This document shows positions 25,806 to 35,695 of a stretch of DNA of 64,000 nucleotides, piece by piece. Position numbers and translations under genes: made by a program. Origin of the DNA: Variovorax sp. MHTC-1 (GTDB taxonomy: Bacteria > Pseudomonadota > Gammaproteobacteria > Burkholderiales > Burkholderiaceae_C); assembly GCF_003984645.1 (NCBI RefSeq), contig NZ_RWKI01000003.1:186001-250000 (forward strand), written 5' to 3'. The stretch's first letter is position 1; each line of letters opens with the position of its first letter. The notes under the pieces were generated by a model that worked only from the letters and a program-made list of their open reading frames with translations, searched no databases and was not told the DNA's origin.

Positions 25806-26924
25806 TCAGGCAGTGACGGGGTAGGCGCCGATGACTTTGTAGAACGCGCAAAGCTTGCGCAGTTCGGCGAGGGCGGCGGCGACATTGGGCTGCGACGGAT
25901 GGCCGTCGAGGTCGATGTAGAAGTAGTACTCCCACTGGCCGGTGCGCGCCGGCCGCGACTCGAAGCGCGTCATCGACACATTGTTGGTTTTGAGCGGCAC
26001 CAGCAGGTCGTGGACAGCGCCGGGCCGGTTGGGCACGGAAACCACCAGGCTGGTGCAGTCCTTGCCCGAGGCTGGCGGCATGGCCAGGGTTTGCGGCAAG
26101 CAGATGACGGCGAAGCGCGTGCGGTTGTACGAGTCGTCCTGGATCGCGTGGGCCACGATGTGCAGCCCGAAACGGGTGGCAGCCCGCTCGCTTGCGAGGC
26201 CAGCCCAGGCCGGATTGCCGGCCGCAAGCCGCGCGCCTTCGGCGTTGCTGGAAACCGCTCGCCGCTCGGCGTTGGGCAGATGCTTGGAGAGCCAAGTCTG
26301 GCATTGAGCGAGCGCCTGCGGATGAGCCAGCACCGCTTCGATGCCTTCGAGCTCGTTGCGCGTTCGCAGGAGGTGATGACGCACCAGCAGGCTGACTTCG
26401 CCGACCACGTGCGTGGGCGAGTGCAGGAGCAGGTCGAGCGAGCGCGTGACCACGCCTTCGGTGGAGTTCTCGACGCCGACCACGCCGTACTGCGCGCTGC
26501 CGGCAGCCGTAGCATGGAAGACCTCGTCGAAGGATGCGCAATAGATCAGGTCGGCCGCGCCGCCGAAGTATTCGATCGCCGCCTGTTCGCAGAAGGTGCC
26601 TTCGGGACCGAGCACGGCGACGCGCTGCGGCGATTCGAGGGCCAGACAGGCCGACATGATCTCGCGCCAGATGGCTGCCACGTGCAGCGCCTTGAGCGGC
26701 CCGCCGTTGCTCTGCTGCATCTTCTCGATCACCTGCGCTACGCGATCGGGCCGGAAATAGGGCGTGCCCTCGCGCTTCTTGACCTCGCCGACCAGCTCCG
26801 CCACGTGCGCGCGGCGGTTCAGCAGGTCGAGCAGTTGCTGGTCGAGCGAATCGATCTGCACGCGCAGATCGGCGAGGCTGGCGGAGTTGTCGGAGGCAGG
26901 AGGCTGTGGGGTGGATGCAGTCAT
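25806..26924 (-). CDS. pheA: Bifunctional chorismate mutase / prephenate dehydratase (P-protein)
   Basis: The 372-residue protein has three parts: an AroQ mutase helix bundle (residues 18-105, LADLRVQIDSLDQQLLDLLNRR), the dehydratase (VAVLGPEGTFCEQAA onward, with SYNRTRFAVI holding the catalytic Thr-Arg-Phe), and a C-terminal ACT domain. The ACT domain carries MTRFESRPAR, the ESRP phenylalanine-sensing motif. It makes phenylpyruvate and is normally inhibited by Phe. Eight bases separate it from tyrA. Confidence 0.95.
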   Translation of the reverse strand: MTASTPQPPASDNSASLADLRVQIDSLDQQLLDLLNRRAHVAELVGEVKKREGTPYFRPDRVAQVIEKMQQSNGGPLKALHVAAIWREIMSACLALESPQRVAVLGPEGTFCEQAAIEYFGGAADLIYCASFDEVFHATAAGSAQYGVVGVENSTEGVVTRSLDLLLHSPTHVVGEVSLLVRHHLLRTRNELEGIEAVLAHPQALAQCQTWLSKHLPNAERRAVSSNAEGARLAAGNPAWAGLASERAATRFGLHIVAHAIQDDSYNRTRFAVICLPQTLAMPPASGKDCTSLVVSVPNRPGAVHDLLVPLKTNNVSMTRFESRPARTGQWEYYFYIDLDGHPSQPNVAAALAELRKLCAFYKVIGAYPVTA

Positions 26925-26943
26925 CGGTCAGGCACGCATGCGT

Positions 26944-28059
26944 CTAGGCATGCGACCGCTCGAATTCTCGCATGTAGCCCACGAGCGCCTGCACGCCGGC
27001 GAGCGGCATCGCGTTGTAGATACTGGCCCGCATCCCGCCGACCGACTTGTGCCCCTTCAGCTGCAAGAGGCCCGCTTCGCGCGCGCCGGCGAGGAAGGCC
27101 TCGTTGCGGCTCTCGTCCTTCAGGAAGAAGGGCACGTTCATGCGCGAGCGGCAGTTGGCGGCGACCTTGTTCTCGTAGAAGGCGGAAGCGTCGATGAAGC
27201 CGTAGAGGAGCTGCGCCTTCGCGATGTTGCGTTGCTCCATCGCCTCGACGCCGCGGAGCTCGCCCTCTGTCTGCTGCAGCAGCCACTGGAAGGTCAGCCC
27301 GGCGACGTAGATGCCCCAGGTCGGCGGCGTGTTGTACATCGACTTGTTCTCCGCCACCGTCTTGTAGTTGAAGGCGCTGGGGCAGATGTCGAGCGCGCGT
27401 CCCAGCAGGTCGTCGCGCACGATCACGATCGTGAGGCCGGCCGGGCCGAGGTTCTTCTGGGCTCCACCGAAGGCAACGCCCACGCGGCGCCAGTCGACCG
27501 TCCGCGAGGCGACATGCGAAGAGAAATCGATGACGAGCGGCGCGTCGCTGCCCAACGCAGCGAGATCGGGCAGATCCTGGAACTCGATGCCGTGGATCGT
27601 TTCGTTGGAGCAGATGTGCACGTACGACGCGTCGCGCGCGAGCTCCCAGCTCGCCGGATCGGGCAGCCGCGTGTGCTGGCTGTCGGCATTGGACGCGGCG
27701 ACGTTCGCCTTGCAGTAGCGCTGCGCTTCCTTCAGCGACTTGGCGCTCCAGCTTCCGGTGATCACGAAGTCGGCGCTGGCGCCGCGCGACAGGTTCATCG
27801 GCACGATCGCGTTCTCGCCGAGGCCGCCGCCCTGCATGAAGAGGACGTGGAAGTGCGCCGGCACCGCAAGCAGCGCCCGGAAGTCGGCTTCGGCCTGCGC
27901 GCAGATCGCGCCGAACTCCTTGCCGCGATGGCTCATCTCCATCACGCTCATGCCGCTGCCTTGCCAGTCCAGCATCTCGGCGGCGGCGCGTTGCAGCACC
28001 GCCTCCGGCATCGCGGCCGGGCCGGCGGAGAAGTTGTACGGGCGCGGACCCTGCGTCAC
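26944..28059 (-). CDS. serC: Phosphoserine aminotransferase
   Basis: The 371-residue PLP enzyme makes 3-phosphoserine for serine and also acts in the PLP (pdx) route. The opening is [24 protein letters not shown] and [17 protein letters not shown] follow, and the PLP lysine is in [16 protein letters not shown]. The start is GTG (28059), overlapping the stop of the DUF2059 gene as GTGA. The serC-pheA-tyrA-aroA order is conserved in betaproteobacteria. Confidence 0.95.
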   Translation of the reverse strand: MTQGPRPYNFSAGPAAMPEAVLQRAAAEMLDWQGSGMSVMEMSHRGKEFGAICAQAEADFRALLAVPAHFHVLFMQGGGLGENAIVPMNLSRGASADFVITGSWSAKSLKEAQRYCKANVAASNADSQHTRLPDPASWELARDASYVHICSNETIHGIEFQDLPDLAALGSDAPLVIDFSSHVASRTVDWRRVGVAFGGAQKNLGPAGLTIVIVRDDLLGRALDICPSAFNYKTVAENKSMYNTPPTWGIYVAGLTFQWLLQQTEGELRGVEAMEQRNIAKAQLLYGFIDASAFYENKVAANCRSRMNVPFFLKDESRNEAFLAGAREAGLLQLKGHKSVGGMRASIYNAMPLAGVQALVGYMREFERSHA

Positions 28060-28633
28060 TTCTTGGCGGGCGCCTTGGGCGCAGGCTTGGCCGGTGCTGC
28101 CGCGCCGTTGCCGGTCGGGGCACCCAGTGCCTTGGCAACGTTCGTGTCGAGCGTACGCATCTTCGGTTCGATGCTCGTGCGGGTCTCGGCCACCAGCTTT
28201 TCGGTGAGTGCGGTCTGCATCTTCGGATTGAGTTCCTGGTACTTCTTGCTCAGGGGCGAGTTGATCCAGGCCAGCAGCTGGCGAAGTTCTTCGTCGCTGA
28301 AGTTGTCGCGCAGGATCGGACCCAGGGCATCCGGCGCCAGCGCCACAGCCTTGTCGCGCACGATGGGGTAAGCCTCGTCGAAGTACTTCTTGAGCTCGGC
28401 GTCGGCGGCCTTCGCGGCGGCTTCGCGCTTCTCTGCCGGTACCTGCGTCTGCAGATACTGGGAACCCGCCTGCGCGATGGGGGCGCTGGATTGCTCGACC
28501 AGTCCGCGCGCCAGCGCTTCGATGCCGGGGCGCTGCAGATCGATGAACTGCTTGACCATCGCGGCCTTGTCCTGCGCCATCGCCATCGAGCTGCCGGCGA
28601 GCGCGATCGTCAGGAGCGCGAGTTTGAGTTTTT

Positions 28634-28637
<4 letters not shown>
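28056..28637 (-). CDS. DUF2059 secreted protein
   Basis: The 193-residue protein has a signal peptide ([21 protein letters not shown], cut before QDKAA) and a helical DUF2059 domain: [32 protein letters not shown]. It ends in an Ala/Pro/Lys tail. No biochemical role is established for the family. It sits between gyrA and serC, overlapping both by a few bases, as in related genomes. Confidence 0.85.
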
Positions 28638-31282
<2,645 letters not shown>

Positions 31283-31467
31283 GGGCAGCAGGCTGACAGC
31301 AAGGGGCCGAATTTTACGCCGCGGAGGGTGTCGCACCGCCGCAACACAAGGCCGGTATTCCGCCTCCGTCCTACGTTTCAGGGGCGCCTCGCGGGCGGTT
31401 TGCCAAAGACCCTATGGCACAATCGCCTCAACGTTTTGGGTGGTGGTCACTTAAAGCGTCCTTGATT

Positions 31468-31489
31468 CGCAGCGCGGCTGCGGCTTTTT
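31468..31489 (+). promoter_or_regulatory. Terminator-like hairpin in the ompA leader
   Basis: CGCAGC (31468-31473) pairs with GCTGCG (31477-31482), followed by GCTTTTT, ending only a few bases before the AGAGGAG ribosome site of the OmpA gene. It could be an attenuator or an mRNA-stabilising 5' stem, as is common in outer-membrane protein messages. The 223-base gap between gyrA and this gene must hold two divergent promoters; no clear -35/-10 pair stands out. Confidence 0.4.
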
Positions 31490-31505
31490 CCCCAAGAGGA
31501 GAACC

Positions 31506-32165
31506 ATGAAGAAACTGAATAAAGTGGCGATGATGTTTGCAGTCGCTGCGCTCGCCACTGCCGCCGGCGCGCAGACCCGCGTCACCGCCGCGAACGGTGG
31601 CCCCGTGATCGACAACTGGCAAAACGGCACTAGCGAACTGGTCTGGAAAAACGGCACCAACGAACTGTGCTGGCGCAATGCCAACTGGACGCCCGCCACG
31701 GCTGCCGCTGGTTGCGACGGCGCGCTCGTTCCGGTTGCACCGCCCGCCGCTGTGACTCCGGCTGCTCCGGCTCCCGCTCCTGCTCCTGCTGCTCCGGCCG
31801 TCGCCGCTTCGAAGGTCACCTTCGCTGCTGACGCATTCTTCGACTTCGACAAGTCGGTTCTCAAGCCTGAAGGCCGCGCCAAGCTGGACGACCTGGTCTC
31901 GAAGATCCGTGACGTGAACCTCGAAGTCATCATCGCCGTCGGCCATACCGACTCGATCGGCACCGATGCCTACAACCAGCGCCTGTCGGTTCGCCGCGCT
32001 GAAGCCGTCAAGGCCTACCTGGTCTCGAAGGGCATCGAACGCAACCGCGTCTACACCGAAGGCAAGGGCGAGAAGCAACCGGTCGCCGACAACAAGACCC
32101 GTGAAGGTCGCGCCAAGAACCGCCGCGTGGAAATCGAAGTGGTCGGTACCCGCGCCAACCGTTGA
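31506..32165 (+). CDS. OmpA-family outer-membrane/peptidoglycan-binding protein
   Basis: The 219-residue protein has a signal peptide ending AAGAQ, a short N-terminal region with two WxNGT-type repeats (NWQNGTSELVWKNGTNELCW) and a Pro/Ala linker. A C-terminal OmpA domain from about residue 105 follows: FFDFDKSVLKPEGRAKLD, VGHTDSIGTDAYNQRLSVRRA, and NRRVEIEV at the end. The OmpA domain binds diaminopimelate in peptidoglycan. The N-terminal region is too short for an eight-strand barrel, so this is a small OmpA/Pal-like protein. The strong GAGGAGA site suggests high expression. Confidence 0.9.
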   Translation: MKKLNKVAMMFAVAALATAAGAQTRVTAANGGPVIDNWQNGTSELVWKNGTNELCWRNANWTPATAAAGCDGALVPVAPPAAVTPAAPAPAPAPAAPAVAASKVTFAADAFFDFDKSVLKPEGRAKLDDLVSKIRDVNLEVIIAVGHTDSIGTDAYNQRLSVRRAEAVKAYLVSKGIERNRVYTEGKGEKQPVADNKTREGRAKNRRVEIEVVGTRANR

Positions 32166-32186
32166 TTCGCAAGAATCTCCAAAACA

Positions 32187-32211
32187 AACCCCGCTCCGGC
32201 GGGGTTTTTTT
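32187..32211 (+). terminator. Rho-independent terminator after ompA
   Basis: CCCCGC (32189-32194) and GCGGGG (32199-32204) form a stem with a TCCG loop, followed by seven T. It closes the single-gene OmpA transcript before ubiG. Confidence 0.9.
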
Positions 32212-32290
32212 ATGATCGATCGCATTGCGATTCACGCAGCACATTGCAGGTAACCGGTTCGGGGAATTCGCGCCGTTTCATAATCCGCAT

Positions 32291-33013
32291 ATGACCGATA
32301 CCGTGAATGCCGATCCGGCAGAACTCGCCAAATTTTCCGAACTCGCGCACCGCTGGTGGGATCTGGAAAGCGAATTCCGGCCGCTGCACGAAATTAATCC
32401 ACTGCGTCTGGAGTGGATCGAAAGCATTGCACCGATTGCAGGATGCAAGGTGCTCGACGTGGGTTGCGGTGGCGGGATTCTGGCCGACTCGATGGCGCGG
32501 AGAGGCGCCGACGTTCTGGGCATCGATCTCGCTGACAAGGCTCTCAAGGTCGCCCAGCTGCACGCGCTCGAAGCAGCGACGCGTGGCGTGAAGTACCGCG
32601 AAATCAGCGTCGAAGCGCTGGCTGCCGAGCAGCCCGAGAGCTTCGACGTCGTCACCTGCATGGAAATGCTCGAGCACGTGCCCCAGCCCGCCTCCGTCGT
32701 GAAGGCCTGCGCCCAGCTTGTCAAGCCCGGCGGATGGGTGTTCTTCTCTACCATTCATCGGAATCTGAAGTCCTTCCTGTTCGCGATCGTCGGCGCCGAA
32801 TACGTGCTGGGCATGCTGCCCCGGGGCACGCACGAGTATCAGAAGCTGATCCGGCCGAGCGAGCTGGCCGCGCATTGCCGCGCTGCAAACCTCGAGCTGC
32901 GCCACACGCGCGGCCTGGAGCACAACCCGGTGACGCGGCGCTACTGGCTCAGCGACGACACCAGCGTCAATTACATGTTTGCGACCCGCAAACCATCGGT
33001 GCCCCAGTCATGA
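32291..33013 (+). CDS. ubiG: Ubiquinone biosynthesis O-methyltransferase UbiG
   Basis: The 240-residue SAM methyltransferase carries out both O-methylations of ubiquinone. UbiG-specific parts are FSELAHRWWDLESEFRPLHEINPLRL at the N-terminus, the SAM motif VLDVGCGGGILADSMA, and CMEMLEHVPQPASVV. The ATG at 32291 matches the usual start; an upstream frame start is not needed. Its stop overlaps the start of gph as ATGA. Confidence 0.95.
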   Translation: MTDTVNADPAELAKFSELAHRWWDLESEFRPLHEINPLRLEWIESIAPIAGCKVLDVGCGGGILADSMARRGADVLGIDLADKALKVAQLHALEAATRGVKYREISVEALAAEQPESFDVVTCMEMLEHVPQPASVVKACAQLVKPGGWVFFSTIHRNLKSFLFAIVGAEYVLGMLPRGTHEYQKLIRPSELAAHCRAANLELRHTRGLEHNPVTRRYWLSDDTSVNYMFATRKPSVPQS

Positions 33014-33681
33014 TGGGGGGCGATGCGACACAGGCCGTCCTGTTCGACCTGGACGGCACGCTGATCGACAGCGCTCCGGATTTGGGCGCGGCGGCCGATC
33101 AGATGCGCACGGATCGGGGCCTGGCCTCGCTCCCACTGGAGCGCTATCGCCCCATGGCCGGCGCTGGTGCGCGCGGGATGCTGGGCGTTGCTTTCGGCAT
33201 CACACCCGATGCGCCGGAGTTCGCGCCGCTGCGCGAGGAGTTCTTCGTCAATTACGAGACCCGGATGCTGCGCGACACGCAGGTCTTCGAAGGCGTGGCC
33301 GAACTGATCGAGGCGCTATGCGCGCGGGGGCTGCAATGGGGCGTGGTCACCAACAAATCGGTTCGCTTCACCGGTCCCCTGACACGCGCGCTACCGCTGT
33401 TCGGCACGGCGCGCGCGATCGTTAGCGGCGACACGACGCCATACGCCAAACCACATCCCGAGCCCCTGTTCGAGGCGGCGCGACAGCTGGGCGTGCCGCC
33501 CGCTCGTTGCATCTATGTGGGCGACGACCACCGGGACATCATGGCCGGCCGGGCCGCGGGGATGGGAACGGTGGCCGCCGCCTACGGCTACATGGGCGCG
33601 GAGGTGGATGTGACGCTGTGGCAGGCCGATGCCGCCATCGCATCGCCCATGGAGCTCTTGCAACTACTCAAACCGGCCTAA
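33010..33681 (+). CDS. gph: HAD-family phosphoglycolate phosphatase
   Basis: The 223-residue HAD hydrolase has the nucleophile motif FDLDGTLIDSAPDL, motif II VVTNKS, motif III lysine in YAKPHPEPL, and the metal motif YVGDDHRDIMAG. It dephosphorylates 2-phosphoglycolate, salvaging a by-product of DNA repair or oxygenation. It is translationally coupled to ubiG by a 4-base overlap, a common betaproteobacterial pair. The TAA stop forms part of the likely -10 element of ssrA. Confidence 0.92.
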   Translation: MMGGDATQAVLFDLDGTLIDSAPDLGAAADQMRTDRGLASLPLERYRPMAGAGARGMLGVAFGITPDAPEFAPLREEFFVNYETRMLRDTQVFEGVAELIEALCARGLQWGVVTNKSVRFTGPLTRALPLFGTARAIVSGDTTPYAKPHPEPLFEAARQLGVPPARCIYVGDDHRDIMAGRAAGMGTVAAAYGYMGAEVDVTLWQADAAIASPMELLQLLKPA

Positions 33682-33684
33682 AAT
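33658..33684 (+). promoter_or_regulatory. ssrA: Possible ssrA promoter overlapping the gph stop codon
   Basis: TTGCAA (33658-33663) and TAAAAT (33679-33684) resemble -35 and -10 boxes with a 15-base spacer, slightly short. The mature tmRNA begins at 33694. The -10 box contains the TAA stop of gph, so the promoter would lie inside the end of that gene. Confidence 0.45.
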
Positions 33685-33693
33685 GTGTCGCTT

Positions 33694-34081
33694 GGGGCTG
33701 CACTGGTTTCGACGTGGGTTCGGAATCGCAGCGGGGCATGTCGAGCTGAATGCGCTCGTAAAACAGATTCAAACAAACTAACTGCAAACGACGAACGTTT
33801 CGCACTCGCCGCTTAATTGCCGGTGAGCTTTGCAACAGCAGGCCGATGGGCTGGGCAAGGGGGCGCTAGAGCAATCTGACGCCTCCCGGCTGCAAAGATA
33901 ATCTACATTGGCTGGCTCCGATCCGGGTACCTTGGGTCGGAGCGAGAACATAGGGTGCTGGCGGCCGGTGTAGCGTGCGACTGCGCGACACCGGTGGCGA
34001 GACCTAAATCAGATCGCTAAACATGTAGATCTGCGCGACGAAGGCTTGCGGACGGGGGTTCAAATCCCCCCAGCTCCACCA
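33694..34081 (+). ncRNA. ssrA: tmRNA (tag peptide ANDERFALAA)
   Basis: The 388-base RNA begins GGGGCTGCACTGG and ends CAGCTCCACCA; its 5' GGGGCTG pairs with 3' CAGCTCC to form the alanine-tRNA-like acceptor, with CCA encoded. The T-arm GGGGGTTCAAATCCCCC is present near 34060. The tag frame runs from GCA at 33784 through ANDERFALAA to TAA at 33814-33816. The pseudoknot-rich middle is as expected in a one-piece tmRNA. It rescues stalled ribosomes with SmpB and marks nascent chains for ClpXP-type proteolysis. The downstream side is accessory DNA, a classic integration site for islands. Confidence 0.97.
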
Positions 34082-34091
34082 TCCAAGACAA

Positions 34092-34122
34092 CCCGCGCCA
34101 ATGAAAGACCATTGGCGCCGGG
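34092..34122 (+). terminator. Hairpin downstream of tmRNA
   Basis: GCGCCAATG (34095-34103) pairs with CATTGGCGC (34110-34118), extended by CCC/GGG with one bulged base. It begins about 11 bases after the tmRNA 3' end and probably stops transcription, although the T-run is weak. Confidence 0.55.
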
Positions 34123-34208
34123 CTTCCCTGACTGTCCTGAGCCGCCACACATTGGCGTTCGGTTCGCACCTAGATCGCACGCAGGACCGCGGACATTCGC
34201 ACGCGGGT

Positions 34209-34313
34209 TCACTCCGGTTTGATGGCCGCCATGAGGGCAGCCTGCACATCTTCGCTGGGGATGCCGTCCCACACGTAGAACGCCTCGCCGCCGCCCGTCG
34301 ATCCCGAGGAGAG
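34209..34313 (-). pseudogene. C-terminal fragment of an unidentified gene cut by an IS end
   Basis: On the minus strand the last codons before a stop at 34209 read GGGEAFYVWDGIPSEDVQAALMAAIKPE, which looks like a genuine protein end (amphipathic helix, charged terminus). The frame runs upstream into the terminal repeat of an IS3-type remnant at 34315, where homology to anything protein-like stops. It is most simply a gene end left after an insertion or deletion. Family not recognised. Confidence 0.35.
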
Positions 34314-34314
34314 G

Positions 34315-34648
34315 TGGGCTGCTGCCGGTTTCAAAGACACCTTGTTAAGGTGGAAGATGAAACCGGAGGGGTGGTTCATGGGAACGAGAAGGCAATTCAG
34401 CCGAGAGTTCAAGCCTGAAGCAGTCAAGCTGGTGGAGGAACGGGGTGTGGCGGTGGTGCAAGCTGCGCGCGACCTCATGTGCACGAGAACGTGCTGCGCA
34501 AGTGGATGCGCGAGGCGACTGCTGACCCGCTGCAGGCTTCCCCGGTCAGGGGGTGATGAAGCCCGAGCAGGCCGAGATTGAGCGGTTGAAGAAAGAGAAT
34601 GCCAAGCTCGGGATGGAGCGCGACCCCGAGCTTCGTGGAAAGCTGTAG
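34315..34648 (+). pseudogene. IS3-family OrfA remnant with left terminal repeat
   Basis: The terminal motif TGGGCTGCTGCCGGTT (34315-34330) is followed by an OrfA-type gene starting ATG at 34378 (GGAGGGG upstream): TRRQFSREFKPEAVKLVEERG, the helix-turn-helix start of IS3 OrfA. At about 34475 one base is missing, since DL-VHENVLRKWMREA continues only in the next frame. After that come KPEQAEIERLKKENAKL and a degraded end with a stop at 34648. No OrfB follows. It is therefore a truncated, frameshifted and inactive IS end. Confidence 0.8.
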
Positions 34649-34687
34649 AAATGAAGCCTTGACTAAAAGGGAAGTCCTTGTAGATGT

Positions 34688-35695
34688 CTAGTAGGTCACG
34701 GTCACCGTGATCGTGTCGTTGTAGCTGCCGGCAGGCACGTTCTGCGAGGCGGGCACGTGGCCATAAACGGTTTGTGATTGGGCGCTACCCGTGCCGGTGC
34801 CCGTCGCGGTATCCGTTCCAATGGTGCTGCCCCAAGCGAGGTTGTGGCTGCTATCGCGGAAAAGCTGGTAGCCGACGTAGTTGCCAGTGCTGCCGAGCCG
34901 CATGCGGCGCGTGCCGCCATCGTGGTTCTGGCCGTTGTCCAGTCCGAGGTTCCAGGCGGTGCGATTGCGGCAGATCATGGTGACGCTGGAGGTGTTGTCC
35001 TGCGCGCTGGCGATCGGGCCGGCATGACTGCCGAAGCTCAGGTCGGTCGCGGATGAGAACTCGCAGCTCGCCGGAACGGTGGAAGTGACTTCGAAGCCGA
35101 ATGTGCTGGTGGTGCCCGCCGTGCCGCCGGCGGTGCACGACACGGGATAGGCGGCCTCTCCTGAGGTCGATGTGTTGTACTGGAAGGCCAGGTCCGTGTT
35201 GTTGCCGAAATAGCTGTCGGTGTAGATGCCTGCTGCGGCGCTCACCTGCGGCGGAATGCGCCCATACAGGGTGTAGCCCCGGGTGCTGCTTCCTCCCGTG
35301 GAGATCGGCACTGCGTAGTCCAGGTCCACTTGCAGGGGTTCGTTGGCCGGCGCCGAGCCCAGGCTGCTGCCCCAGATGGTGCTGTAAGCGGCGTTCTGGT
35401 ACATCTGGAAATTCAACGTGTCGCCGGTTGCGTTGAGCATGGCCCGGGGATCGGCGGCCTTACCGATGCCCAGGCACAACTTCACCTTGGCGTTGCCCGA
35501 CTGCGGCAAGGCACTTGTCGTACACGTGACGGACAGGCTGGCGGTCGCGGCGGTGTAGCCGGTGACATCGGTGCTTCCAAAGACGAGACTGCTCAGGGTG
35601 GCGCTGCAGGTGGTCGCCGCCGATGCCTGGGACGCGCACAGCAGACTGCCGGTCAGCCATAGCGCAAACAGGGCGGCAATGCGCAACCGGATCAT
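34688..35695 (-). CDS. csuE: Csu-type pilus tip protein (two spore-coat-U domains)
   Basis: The 335-residue secreted protein has a signal peptide ending ASQASA. It carries two SCPU domains: one from TTCSATLSSLVFGSTDVTGY to about residue 190, the second from SCEFSSATDLSFGSHAG to the C-terminal ITVTVTY, the donor-strand-like end strand. In the Acinetobacter Csu system the two-domain CsuE is the tip adhesin that gives binding to hydrophobic surfaces. It is the last gene of the operon and overlaps the usher gene by 4 bases. The stop lies close to a decayed IS, which did not cut the gene. Confidence 0.82.
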   Translation of the reverse strand: MIRLRIAALFALWLTGSLLCASQASAATTCSATLSSLVFGSTDVTGYTAATASLSVTCTTSALPQSGNAKVKLCLGIGKAADPRAMLNATGDTLNFQMYQNAAYSTIWGSSLGSAPANEPLQVDLDYAVPISTGGSSTRGYTLYGRIPPQVSAAAGIYTDSYFGNNTDLAFQYNTSTSGEAAYPVSCTAGGTAGTTSTFGFEVTSTVPASCEFSSATDLSFGSHAGPIASAQDNTSSVTMICRNRTAWNLGLDNGQNHDGGTRRMRLGSTGNYVGYQLFRDSSHNLAWGSTIGTDTATGTGTGSAQSQTVYGHVPASQNVPAGSYNDTITVTVTY

